DNA from: Oscillospiraceae bacterium
Lineage (GTDB): Bacteria; Bacillota; Clostridia; Oscillospirales; Oscillospiraceae
Direction of reading: 5' to 3'
DNA: 50,584 nt
Assembly: GCA_017397835.1 (NCBI GenBank)
Contig: JAFQHV010000038.1
Coordinates: 1 to 50,584 of the forward strand
Positions 1 through 6,577 of the stretch are shown here, in pieces. How positions within the stretch are numbered: position 1 is the stretch's first letter; every line of letters starts with the position of its first letter. The notes below the pieces were generated by a model, which worked only from the letters and a program-made list of their open reading frames with translations, was not told the DNA's origin and ran no database searches. The position numbers and the translations under genes were made by a program.

Positions 1-1179
1 GTAGCCGGCAGCGGCGGTGGTGACGATCTTACGCTGGGGCAGCTTGCCGGGCATGGTCTGATCCACGCTCTTCAGAGGATCCGCAGCGCCGGTGACGCGC
101 ATGGCGGCGTAGACATAGGCACGGCTGGCCAGCGGGTCGCGAATGGCACCGCCGATGCAGGTGGCGGCACCGCCGAAAGGCTCGATCTCCGTGGGGTGGT
201 TGTGGGTCTCGTTTTTGAACATGAGCAGCCAGTCCTGCTCCTTGCCGTCCACAGTGGCGGGGACGTGGATGGAGCAGGCGTTGATCTCCTCGCTCTCGTC
301 CAGCTCGGGCAGCAGACCGCGCTTTTTCAGGGTTTTTCCGCCGATGGTGGCCACGTCCATCAGGGTCTGGGGCCGCTTGGCGGCCTTCTCCTCGCCGTAG
401 ACCTCCACACGGGCGGCCAGATACCGCTCGTAGGCGGCCTTGACGTCGGCATCGGCAATGTCCACGTTGTCGATGTGGGTGGAGAAGGTGGTGTGGCGGC
501 AGTGGTCGGACCAGTAGGTGTCCACCAGACGCACCTCGGTAATAGTGGGGTCGCGCTTCTCCTCGTCACGGAAGTAGGCCTGCAGGAACTTCAGGTCGTC
601 CAGATCCATGGCAAGGCCCAGCTTGTTCAACAGGTCGGACAGGGCCGCCTCGTCCATGGCGATGAAGCCGTCCACCGTGGCCACGGTGGTGGGGGCGTCG
701 TAGGTACGCTCCAAAGTGGCGGGCTTGTCCATAGACGCCTCGCGGCATTCCACGGGGTTAATGAGGTAGCCGCGGATCTTGTCCATATCGGCGGCGGACA
801 GCTCACCCTCCAGAACGTAGACACGGGCGAAAGCGATCAGGGGGCGATCCACACCGGCCATGAGCTGGATGCACTGGGCGCAGGAGTCGGCGCGCTGGTC
901 GAACTGACCGGGCAGTGCCTCCACCGCCAGCAGGGTGTGGGGGGCGGCGGGAACGGGGAACTGCTCGGCGTAAACGCTGTCCACCTGCGGCTCGGAAAAT
1001 ACGATGTCCTTGGCCTGCTCGTACACGGCGGGGTCGATGTGGTCGGCATCGTAGCGGTTGAGGATGTCCACCCGCTTCAGGGCGGTGACACCCAACTGCT
1101 CGCGCAGCTGGCGGCACAGGCCCTGTGCCTCTACGTCGAAGCCGGGGCGCTTTTGGGAGTAGCAGCGAAAAACACTCAT
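1..1179 (-). CDS. purL: Phosphoribosylformylglycinamidine synthase, N-terminal part (cut by window edge)
   Basis: Converts FGAR to FGAM with glutamine and ATP in de novo purine synthesis in the cytoplasm. The minus frame is open for 393 codons and runs off the left edge, so the C-terminal two thirds, including any glutaminase part, are not visible. The product begins MSVFRCYSQKRPGFDVEAQG, typical of the long clostridial PurL, and contains the family motif ETHNHPTEIEPFGGAAT near residue 325 followed by GGAIRDPLASR. The ATG at 1179 is preferred over the in-frame ATG at 1185 because GGAGG lies 7 bases upstream of it. It follows pgeF by 41 bases and is probably co-transcribed with it. Confidence 0.93.
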   Translation of the reverse strand, partial: MSVFRCYSQKRPGFDVEAQGLCRQLREQLGVTALKRVDILNRYDADHIDPAVYEQAKDIVFSEPQVDSVYAEQFPVPAAPHTLLAVEALPGQFDQRADSCAQCIQLMAGVDRPLIAFARVYVLEGELSAADMDKIRGYLINPVECREASMDKPATLERTYDAPTTVATVDGFIAMDEAALSDLLNKLGLAMDLDDLKFLQAYFRDEEKRDPTITEVRLVDTYWSDHCRHTTFSTHIDNVDIADADVKAAYERYLAARVEVYGEEKAAKRPQTLMDVATIGGKTLKKRGLLPELDESEEINACSIHVPATVDGKEQDWLLMFKNETHNHPTEIEPFGGAATCIGGAIRDPLASRAYVYAAMRVTGAADPLKSVDQTMPGKLPQRKIVTTAAAGY

Positions 1180-1220
1180 GTCCATTCCTCCATATATCTC
1201 TAAATCGTTTTTCTCTTCTC

Positions 1221-2033
1221 TTACAGTAGCTGTATCATAGCGGCCATGCTGCCCCGGGCGTTGCCGATCAGCCGGTGGGACCAGTAGAGGTCGGGGCGGC
1301 AGGCGGTGCAGTGGTCGGAACCATCAATGTGGTGGGGTGACAGCCCGGCGTGGCGCAGGCTCTGGGCGATGATGCCCCGCAGGTCCACCCGGAAGTGGTC
1401 CGCCCCGTCGGGACGGATGAACGGCGCGGCCATGAGGCCGTAGGTTTCCAGCATGGCATCAGGCACCTCGTTCCGGGTTTGGAAGCAGCAGCCGCCGATG
1501 GCTGGGCCGATGGCGGCTAAGATGTCACCGCGGCGGCACCCGAAGCGGTCGGCCATGACCTGCACGGTCTTTGGCACGATGGCCATGGCGGTGGAGCGCC
1601 AGCCGGAGTGGACGGCGGCCACGCACCGGGCAACCGGGTCGCAGAGTAGCACACTCACGCAGTCGGCGGTGAAGACGGTCAGGCACAGGCCGGGCACGTT
1701 GGTCACAAGACCGTCCGCCTCGTAAGGGGCGGGCTCGCACAGACCGACTCCCACGTCCGCCTCGGTCACCACCCGGATGTTGTCGGTGTGGATCTGGCGG
1801 CTTTTCACCACACGGGTGTGGTCGGCGCCGATGGCGGCGCAGAATCGGCGGTAATTCTCCGCCACATGGGCGGGATCGTCCCCCCGGTTATAGCCCAGAT
1901 CCAAACTGTCGAAGGGAGCACAGCTGACGCCGCCCAGCCGGGTGGAGAACCCGTGGGCAATGCCGCCTGCTTCGGTCAGCAGGGTGCTGGACAGGTGGGG
2001 GACGGGGTGGGTCGCGTTCAAAATGACGGACAA
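1221..2033 (-). CDS. pgeF: PgeF/YlmD family multicopper-type purine nucleoside phosphorylase-like protein
   Basis: Laccase-domain protein of the PgeF/YlmD/LACC1 family (about 270 residues). Members act as peptidoglycan editing factors or as purine nucleoside phosphorylases and adenosine deaminases; which activity applies here is not visible. The family signatures are present: HGFSTRLGG near the N-terminus, then KSRQIHTDNI, FTADCVSVLLCD and AAVHSGWRSTAM, and near the end the Cys-His metal ligands in DGSDHCTACRPDLYWSHR. I chose the TTG at 2033 as start because GGGAGGG sits 6 bases upstream; a longer reading from a TTG at 2048 would place that ribosome site inside the gene. Its position just upstream of purL fits a purine-related role. 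A good promoter lies upstream. Confidence 0.85.
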   Translation of the reverse strand: MSVILNATHPVPHLSSTLLTEAGGIAHGFSTRLGGVSCAPFDSLDLGYNRGDDPAHVAENYRRFCAAIGADHTRVVKSRQIHTDNIRVVTEADVGVGLCEPAPYEADGLVTNVPGLCLTVFTADCVSVLLCDPVARCVAAVHSGWRSTAMAIVPKTVQVMADRFGCRRGDILAAIGPAIGGCCFQTRNEVPDAMLETYGLMAAPFIRPDGADHFRVDLRGIIAQSLRHAGLSPHHIDGSDHCTACRPDLYWSHRLIGNARGSMAAMIQLL

Positions 2034-2072
2034 AACAGGCCCTCCCAACGAAGCGTTTGAAAGTCAACCTCT

Positions 2073-2101
2073 ATTCTATAATAAAAACATGGTTCTGACA
2101 A
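2073..2101 (-). promoter_or_regulatory. Sigma-A type promoter of pgeF-purL
   Basis: On the minus strand, TTGTCA (2096-2101) and TAGAAT (2073-2078) are separated by exactly 17 bases, about 40 bases before the pgeF start. This fits a housekeeping promoter for the pgeF-purL unit. Confidence 0.5.
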
Positions 2102-2165
2102 GCGGTTGAAACGGAAAAAAGCGGGGGAATTTGTGCGGGAGAATGGGTGAGGATACCCAAAAGGC

Positions 2166-2936
2166 TTACACGTAGTCCCACAGACCCCGCACGGACACCT
2201 CGCCGGAGTTCAGCGCGGCGGTGGAGCCGTCCCCGTACCGTACCAGCAAGCGGAAGTGGTCATCAATGGCCTCCGCCACGGCGGGGGTGGCGGCGTTGCC
2301 GGCCAAGACCCGCACGGGCTGCCCCAAAGTCACGCAGTCGGCCCGGTAACGGGAGAGGAAACCTTGACGGTCGTGGGGGAAGTGGCGGTACATTTCGTCC
2401 AGCGCGGTGATTACGTGGTGTGCCAGTGTGTCCCGGTCAAACGCCTGCCCCAGCCAGCGGGACAGGGAGGTGGCCATATCCTGCAACTCCGGGTCGAAGT
2501 CCTCACGTTTGTGGGAAACGTTGATGCCGATGCCGACCACCACGTGGGACAGGGTGCCGTCCGGGTTCAGGGCCAGCTCGGTCAGGATGCCGCCCAGTTT
2601 ACGGTTTTCGGCGATCAGGTCGTTGATCCACTTGACCTTTGGACGCTTGCCGCAGGCGGCTTCGATGCCGTCGCACACGGCAACTGCCGTCCATGCGGTC
2701 AGCTCCGGCACGTCAATGGCGGGCAGGTCGGGGCGCACCAGCACGGACAGATACAGACCAAGGCCACCGGTGGACTGGAAGCTGCGGCCCCGGCGGCCCC
2801 GGCCGGCGGTCTGCCGGTCGGCAATGACCACAAGGCCTTCGGGGGCACCTTCCGCGGCCAGCCGCATCAGGTAACTGTTTGTGGAGTCTATACAGTCCAG
2901 CCGGAGGATCTCGCGGCCAATGATGGATTGGGACAT
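2166..2936 (-). CDS. birA: Biotin--[acetyl-CoA carboxylase] ligase, catalytic-only form
   Basis: Attaches biotin to the carrier domain of biotin-dependent carboxylases through biotinyl-AMP. The product (256 residues) carries the adenylate-binding loop ADRQTAGRGRRGRSF, the KVKWINDLIA motif (usually KWPND) and GIGINVSH, followed by the small C-terminal SH3-like domain. There is no N-terminal helix-turn-helix, so this is the group I ligase without repressor function. The ATG at 2936 was chosen because a near-perfect AGGAGGTGA lies just upstream; the open frame extends 19 codons further, but those codons would cover the ribosome site and the divergent promoter region. It is transcribed away from yabP. 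Confidence 0.93.
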   Translation of the reverse strand: MSQSIIGREILRLDCIDSTNSYLMRLAAEGAPEGLVVIADRQTAGRGRRGRSFQSTGGLGLYLSVLVRPDLPAIDVPELTAWTAVAVCDGIEAACGKRPKVKWINDLIAENRKLGGILTELALNPDGTLSHVVVGIGINVSHKREDFDPELQDMATSLSRWLGQAFDRDTLAHHVITALDEMYRHFPHDRQGFLSRYRADCVTLGQPVRVLAGNAATPAVAEAIDDHFRLLVRYGDGSTAALNSGEVSVRGLWDYV

Positions 2937-3002
2937 AGGGTCACCTCCTGTCCAAAAAAATCGATACTTCATTATAAAACATTTGCGTGCCATCGTCCAG
3001 CG

Positions 3003-3030
3003 GTATATTCACAGACCCTGTCCCATAAAT
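3003..3030 (+). promoter_or_regulatory. Sigma-E-type sporulation promoter of yabPQ
   Basis: GTATATT (3003-3009), a 14-base spacer and CATAAAT (3024-3030) match the Bacillus sigma-E consensus (about GHATATT-N14-CATACAHT). It lies 22 bases before the yabP start. In B. subtilis yabP and yabQ are mother-cell genes of the sigma-E regulon, so site and gene agree. Confidence 0.65.
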
Positions 3031-3052
3031 TGAAGGGAAAGGAGTGACGACA

Positions 3053-3340
3053 ATGGCGTACGATACCCAGTATTTGCAGGAACAGACCCACAGGCTGACT
3101 CTGGACAACCGGCAGCAGCTGACGGTCAGTGGGGTGGAGGAAGTAGAGAGCTTTGACGAGGGCGGCATCATCATGGTCACCGGGCAGGGGACACTGGTGG
3201 TGCGGGGCAGCGGCCTGCACATCGAGCAGCTCAGCCTGGATGGCGGTCAGCTGCGGGTGGAGGGACAGGTGGAGTCCCTGACCTATGAGGATATGGGCAA
3301 CCGGGGCGGCGGTGGTTTTCTCAGCCGCCTGCTGCGGTAA
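3053..3340 (+). CDS. yabP: Spore coat morphogenesis protein YabP
   Basis: YabP-family protein of 95 residues, needed in the mother cell for spore cortex/coat assembly in Bacillus. The sequence has the family pattern of a small beta-rich protein: LTLDNRQQLTVSGVEEVESF near the start, then GTLVVRGSGLHIEQLSLDGG and VEGQVESLTYED, ending in a Gly-rich FLSRLLR tail. The ATG at 3053 has AGGAG 8 bases upstream; the in-frame GTG at 3044 would be too close to that site. A sigma-E-like promoter precedes it, and the yabQ ATG follows the stop codon directly, indicating translational coupling. Confidence 0.88.
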   Translation: MAYDTQYLQEQTHRLTLDNRQQLTVSGVEEVESFDEGGIIMVTGQGTLVVRGSGLHIEQLSLDGGQLRVEGQVESLTYEDMGNRGGGGFLSRLLR

Positions 3341-4072
3341 ATGGAGATCGACGTAGCCCGGCAGGGCTGGGCCATGGGCCAGTCCCTGCTGCTGGGGATG
3401 GGCGCGGGGGTTGTGTACGACCTTGGACGGGTGCTGCGGGTCCGGGTACGTCTGCGGGGACTTGGCGCCCTGCTGGACCTGCTGTTTTGGCTTTCTCTGA
3501 CCGCCGTGCTGTTTCTGTGGTCACTGGAGGCCTGGGGCGGTTGGGTGCGGCTGTACGGTGCGGCGGGTATGTTTGCGGGGGGAGTCATTTATTTTCTTAC
3601 CCTGAGCCCGCTGATGCTGAAAATCGCCTACCGGGGGGCGGATCTGGTCCATATGCTGGTCTGTTTGGTACTTCTGCCCATGAAAGGCCTGTTTTTTCTG
3701 CTGAAAAAAATCGAAATTTTTGCAAAAAATAGCTTTCATTATGGCTGCAAATGGTATAAAATAAAGCAACTGGACCGAGAAATGGAACAGGCGCGCCGCC
3801 GCAGGGCGGACGTTCAATGCGGAGGTGGCGGTTGTGCAGGTAAAAAAGGCGGGGTTGCTGACCAAAATCGTGGTGCTTGCGCTGCTGATCTACCTGGCAA
3901 CGGCACTGCTGGATCTGCGCGGACAGCTGCAGGACGCGCGGACCGAGCAGGACATCCTTTCCGCTCAGGTCGCGCAGACACAGCAGGAGATCGCCGAAAA
4001 GCAGTACGTGCTGGAAAACAAGGACGACCCGGACGTGCTGGAACAGGTAGCCCGGGACAAGGGGTTTGTTAA
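3341..4072 (+). CDS. yabQ: Spore cortex biosynthesis membrane protein YabQ, with unusual 3' overlap
   Basis: YabQ is a mother-cell membrane protein required for spore cortex formation. The first 130 or so residues contain four hydrophobic segments (around MGQSLLLGMGAGVVYDLG, LLDLLFWLSLTAVLFLW, GMFAGGVIYFLTLSPLML and LVHMLVCLVLLPMKGLFFLL), followed by a basic stretch KQLDREMEQARRRR. The frame does not stop there: it continues about 80 codons through divIC in another frame, giving a Gly/Ala/Arg-rich tail with no resemblance to the family. That tail is probably non-functional read-through after loss of the original stop, or the result of a small sequencing indel. The ATG directly follows the yabP stop. 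Confidence 0.8.
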   Translation: MEIDVARQGWAMGQSLLLGMGAGVVYDLGRVLRVRVRLRGLGALLDLLFWLSLTAVLFLWSLEAWGGWVRLYGAAGMFAGGVIYFLTLSPLMLKIAYRGADLVHMLVCLVLLPMKGLFFLLKKIEIFAKNSFHYGCKWYKIKQLDREMEQARRRRADVQCGGGGCAGKKGGVADQNRGACAADLPGNGTAGSARTAAGRADRAGHPFRSGRADTAGDRRKAVRAGKQGRPGRAGTGSPGQGVC

Positions 4073-4109
4073 GCCCGGGGAAAAACTGTTTGTAGACGTG
4101 ACCAACTGA
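3834..4109 (+). CDS. divIC: Septum formation initiator DivIC/FtsB family
   Basis: Small bitopic membrane protein (91 residues) of the FtsB/DivIC family, part of the FtsL-DivIB-DivIC divisome subcomplex. It has a short basic cytoplasmic start (MQVKKAG), one membrane helix (LLTKIVVLALLIYLATALL), then a coiled coil (DLRGQLQDARTEQDILSAQV onward) and the typical end VARDKGFVKPGEKLFVDV. The GTG at 3834 is chosen because GGAGG (3821-3825) lies 8 bases before it; an earlier in-frame GTG at 3825 overlaps that site. Its 5' part overlaps the extended yabQ frame. The order yabP-yabQ-divIC-yabR is the conserved one. Confidence 0.9.
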   Translation: MQVKKAGLLTKIVVLALLIYLATALLDLRGQLQDARTEQDILSAQVAQTQQEIAEKQYVLENKDDPDVLEQVARDKGFVKPGEKLFVDVTN

Positions 4110-4152
4110 ACAGGTTCCGGTTATATATCACAGAGAGGGTTTTGGGTCGATT

Positions 4153-4614
4153 ATGGAGTTTGAAGTAGGTTCTGTTGTAGAGGGAAAGGTTACCGGTGTC
4201 ACCAAATTTGGCGCATTTGTGTCTCTGCCCGGGGGAAAGTCCGGCTTGGTGCACATTTCCGAGATCGCCTATTCCTACGTCAGCGAGGTCAGTGAGCATC
4301 TGAAAGAGGGACAGGAAGTCAAAGTGAAAGTCATCAACATTGATGACTCCAACCGCATTAACCTGTCCATTAAGCAGGCGGCTCCGCCCCCTGCCCGCCC
4401 CGCGGCTTCTACGCAGCGTCCGCCCCGCCCGGCGGGCCCCCGCAACGACGGAACTCGTGCGCCTGCGTTCAATCCCCGCCCCGCCGCCAACAAGGAACCG
4501 GTGGATTTCGAGGATCGGCTCAAGCAGTTTATGCAGGCATCCGACAGCAAGCTGTCCGAGCTGCGCTACATCGAAAAGAAGGGCAATTCCCGCCGCGGGA
4601 ACGGCCGCAGATAA
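4153..4614 (+). CDS. yabR: S1 RNA-binding domain protein YabR
   Basis: YabR-like protein of 153 residues. Residues 1-75 form one S1/OB-fold RNA-binding domain: GSVVEGKVTGVTKFGAFVSL, then GLVHISEIA and a VKVKVINIDD strand ending NRINLSIKQA. The rest is a low-complexity Pro/Ala/Arg linker and a basic tail (KKGNSRRGNGRR) after an amphipathic FEDRLKQFMQASDSKLSELRY. The family is linked to general stress and RNA or ribosome binding. The upstream AGAGGG is distant from the ATG, so initiation may be weak. It closes the yabPQ-divIC group and is followed by a strong terminator. Confidence 0.88.
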   Translation: MEFEVGSVVEGKVTGVTKFGAFVSLPGGKSGLVHISEIAYSYVSEVSEHLKEGQEVKVKVINIDDSNRINLSIKQAAPPPARPAASTQRPPRPAGPRNDGTRAPAFNPRPAANKEPVDFEDRLKQFMQASDSKLSELRYIEKKGNSRRGNGRR

Positions 4615-4619
4615 GAAAA

Positions 4620-4758
4620 CAAAACGCCGTAGTTTCCATGAAACTGCGGCGTTTTTTGCTGCGCAGGCAGAAAGACGGCGCCCGCTCGCAAACGAGGGGC
4701 GCCGCAAACCGAAGTTGAGAATGAACGTGCGGAGGTACGCTCCGCTTGGTTGAGCTGC
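4620..4758 (-). ncRNA. Candidate small RNA between yabR and hpf
   Basis: This gene-free stretch has a minus-strand promoter at one end (4765-4794) and a terminator at the other, predicting a transcript of about 139 nt with no plausible coding frame. Readable hairpins are GCGGAG/CTCCGC (4729-4745), a UUCG-capped AAC/GUU stem (about 4707-4716) and a very stable GGCGCCC/GGGCGCC stem with inner CTCG/CGAG (4677-4703), followed by the terminator stem. I do not recognise a known family. The raiA RNA motif is known upstream of this gene class, but I cannot match it here and this RNA points away from hpf. Confidence 0.4.
4622..4657. terminator. Bidirectional intrinsic terminator after yabR
   Basis: The stem AACGCCGTAGTTTC / GAAACTGCGGCGTT with a CAT loop is followed on the plus strand by TTTTTT, and on the minus strand by TTTTGTTTTC. 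It can end yabR from one side and the candidate minus-strand RNA from the other. Confidence 0.85.
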
Positions 4759-4764
4759 AGGGAA

Positions 4765-4794
4765 AGTATAGCATGGGCTTCCAATAAATGTCAA
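4765..4794 (-). promoter_or_regulatory. Promoter of the candidate small RNA
   Basis: On the minus strand, a perfect TTGACA (4789-4794) and TATACT (4765-4770) with an 18-base spacer point leftward into a region with no protein gene, about 110 bases before the yabR terminator. Confidence 0.55.
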
Positions 4795-4863
4795 TTGGGA
4801 GGATGGTCGAAGCCGGTCGGCAGGATAAATTTTCCAAACTTTGCAAAAAATTTACAAAAAAGT

Positions 4864-4892
4864 GTGGAAATCCTGTGCCGTTATGGTATAAT
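4864..4892 (+). promoter_or_regulatory. Promoter of hpf with 5' hairpin
   Basis: A perfect TATAAT (4887-4892) lies 65 bases before the hpf ATG; the -35 (GTGGAA, 17 bases upstream) is poor, which suggests regulation or activator help. The expected transcript begins directly with the hairpin GGACGC-gagg-GCGTCC (4901-4916), which may protect the mRNA 5' end. Confidence 0.55.
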
Positions 4893-4957
4893 ACTGACAA
4901 GGACGCGAGGGCGTCCGGGACCAACACCGCCCCTCGGGGTGAAAGGAGCTGACACGC

Positions 4958-5497
4958 ATGAAGTTTACGTTCACAGACAAGAAGATCAACCTGCCCAACT
5001 ACGTCCACAATTACGCCGAGAAAAAGGTGGGCAAGCTGGATCGCTACTTCAAGGAGGATGCCGCCGCCGCTGTTACCTTCAGTGTAGAAAAGGACCGGAA
5101 CAAGGTGGAGATCACGGTCCGGTCCGGCAGCACCATCCTGCGCGTGTCCGAGAGTACCAGCGATATGCTGGCGTCCATCGACTCCGCCGTGACCATGCTG
5201 GAGCGGCAGATCCGCAAGAACAAGACCCGCCTGGAAAAGCGCCTGCGCCAGGGTGCCTTCGAGCGCACCGTGGATGAGGAGAGCACCTTCGTTCCCATGG
5301 CGGAGGAGGGGGAGTACGACATCGTGCGCACCAAGACCTTCCCCATCAAGCCTATGACCCGGGACGAGGCGATCCTGCAGATGAACCTGCTCAGCCACAG
5401 CTTCTACGCCTTTAAGGATGAAGCGGCGGGCGGCGCCTTTGCCGTGGTCTACCGCCGCAACGACGGCGGCTACGGCCTGATCGAAGACGAAACCTGA
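4958..5497 (+). CDS. hpf: Long-form ribosome hibernation promoting factor
   Basis: Binds the 30S subunit and dimerises 70S ribosomes into inactive 100S particles in stationary phase or stress. The 179 residues show the long-form layout. The N-terminal RaiA/HPF domain (1-100) starts MKFTFTDKKINLPNYVHNYA with KKVGKLDRYF. A charged linker follows, and the C-terminal dimerisation domain (about 120-179) has IVRTKTFPIKPMTRDEAILQ and ends with SFYAFKDEAAGGAFAVVYRR and DGGYGLIED. AAAGGAG precedes the ATG. It is monocistronic, with its own promoter and terminator. Confidence 0.95.
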   Translation: MKFTFTDKKINLPNYVHNYAEKKVGKLDRYFKEDAAAAVTFSVEKDRNKVEITVRSGSTILRVSESTSDMLASIDSAVTMLERQIRKNKTRLEKRLRQGAFERTVDEESTFVPMAEEGEYDIVRTKTFPIKPMTRDEAILQMNLLSHSFYAFKDEAAGGAFAVVYRRNDGGYGLIEDET

Positions 5498-5507
5498 TCG
5501 AATACGA

Positions 5508-5541
5508 AAACACCGGGGCAGAGATGCCCCGGTGTTTTTTT
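5508..5541 (+). terminator. Intrinsic terminator of hpf
   Basis: Stem ACACCGGGGCA / TGCCCCGGTGT with a GAGA loop followed by seven T, 11 bases after the hpf stop. It lies directly before the 3' end of the convergent AraC gene. Confidence 0.9.
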
Positions 5542-5548
5542 GTGCCTT

Positions 5549-6412
5549 TCATGGATTGGGTTCCTGCGACCCGGCGGCCTGAAGTGCCTGCGACGGAGCA
5601 TAGCCGAAGTGAGCGGTGTAGTTGCGGAAAAAGGTGGCGTAGTCGCCAAATCCGCAGCAGGCAAAGATGGACGACGGCTTTTCGCCCGTCTGAAGCAGCC
5701 ACTGTGCCTTGGTCAGCCGCTGGAGGTTGATATACTTCTTGGGTGTGGTATTCATGAACTGGGCGAACAGGTGGTGCAGGTGGCTTTTGGTGATACCCAG
5801 ATGGGAACTGACCTCCTCGACGGAGATGGGTTCGGTATAATGGCGGTTTATGTACGCAAGGGCGGATTTCAAAGTGGGGTGAATGGCCAGCAGCTCACCC
5901 TGAAAATCGCTGGGGGGAGAGAGGTAGATGTGGTACAAAATCTCCTCAACGGTATTTTTGACAAGCAGGCGAAAGTCCTCACCCTTGAAGTGCTGGTAGT
6001 AGAAATCCAGCTTCTTGAACAGACCCAAAAGGGTGTGATTGCCGTTGCAGTCGATAAAGCACAGATCCTTGGGGATCCGGTCGAACACACCGTTGCCCAG
6101 CAGGGTGTGGTCAAACTGGAGGTCATAGCGCTCGTAGGGGCTGTTGTCGGCAAAGACCGTCCGGTGGAGGGTATTGGGGCGGATGATGGCAAGGCAATTC
6201 TTCTTCAGCCGGTAGACCTGCGATTCAATGGTGATGCTTGCGGTGCCGCTCTTGGCCAAAATCAGCTCCGCCCGGTCGTGGACATGGAAATCCGTGGAAT
6301 GTTCCGTGGGAGAAAACAGGATGACGTGTGTGTAATACAGCGGCTCGCTGCGGTATGCGGTCAGTCGGCGCAGGTACGGTCGGTACGGGCGGCTTGTGTC
6401 CATGGTCAGCAC
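5549..6412 (-). CDS. AraC-family transcriptional regulator 1
   Basis: One-component regulator of about 287 residues. The N-terminal half is a cupin-like effector domain (FHVHDRAELILAKSGTASIT, CLAIIRPNTLHR). The C-terminal 100 residues carry two helix-turn-helix units (PISVEEVSSHLGITKSHLHH, then KPSSIFACCGFGDYATFFRN) with the AraC signature ending FGYAPSQ. The GTG at 6412 has AAGG rather close, and the in-frame ATG at 6403 (MDTSRPY) is an alternative start. It is divergent from the secreted phosphoesterase pair beginning at 6578, and the shared 165-base region holds promoters for both, so it likely controls that pair. The effector is unknown. Confidence 0.85.
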   Translation of the reverse strand: MLTMDTSRPYRPYLRRLTAYRSEPLYYTHVILFSPTEHSTDFHVHDRAELILAKSGTASITIESQVYRLKKNCLAIIRPNTLHRTVFADNSPYERYDLQFDHTLLGNGVFDRIPKDLCFIDCNGNHTLLGLFKKLDFYYQHFKGEDFRLLVKNTVEEILYHIYLSPPSDFQGELLAIHPTLKSALAYINRHYTEPISVEEVSSHLGITKSHLHHLFAQFMNTTPKKYINLQRLTKAQWLLQTGEKPSSIFACCGFGDYATFFRNYTAHFGYAPSQALQAAGSQEPNP

Positions 6413-6438
6413 ACATCCTTTCCGGTGAGGGTGCTATT

Positions 6439-6467
6439 ATCATAAACCGGCACCACACTTTTTGCAA
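6439..6467 (-). promoter_or_regulatory. Promoter of AraC regulator 1
   Basis: Minus-strand TTGCAA (6462-6467) and TATGAT (6439-6444) with a 17-base spacer, 27 bases before the AraC start. Confidence 0.45.
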
Positions 6468-6474
6468 GATAAAA

Positions 6475-6518
6475 TTGCACTTTATGCACTTGGAGTGGCA
6501 GGGGAAAACCAGTATACT
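6475..6518 (+). promoter_or_regulatory. Promoter and putative AraC half-sites of the phosphoesterase operon
   Basis: TTGGAG (6490-6495) and TATACT (6513-6518) are 17 bases apart and lie 60 bases before the 6578 gene. Two direct repeats, TTGCACTT (6475-6482) and ATGCACTT (6484-6491), sit immediately upstream, the second touching the -35. This is a usual place for an AraC-type activator, presumably the divergent regulator. Promoter: seen; binding: inferred. Confidence 0.5.
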
Positions 6519-6577
6519 TAAAATTAGCTTTTTAGGCACATGCACGCAATTTTGGGTGATTAACGGAGGATGAAACG

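Noticed and set aside
196-1203. A 335-codon plus-strand open frame over purL
   Set aside because: The opposite strand encodes unmistakable PurL motifs; the plus product is low-complexity Val/Gly/Leu.
2931-2938. Another TGGGACAT-like word at the birA start
   Set aside because: It arises from the coding sequence of the first birA codons, and no second copy or promoter overlap is present.
4615-4957. A plus-strand raiA-type structured RNA in the hpf leader
   Set aside because: The hpf promoter lies at 4864-4892, leaving a leader of only about 60 bases with two small hairpins. The structured part belongs to the minus strand.
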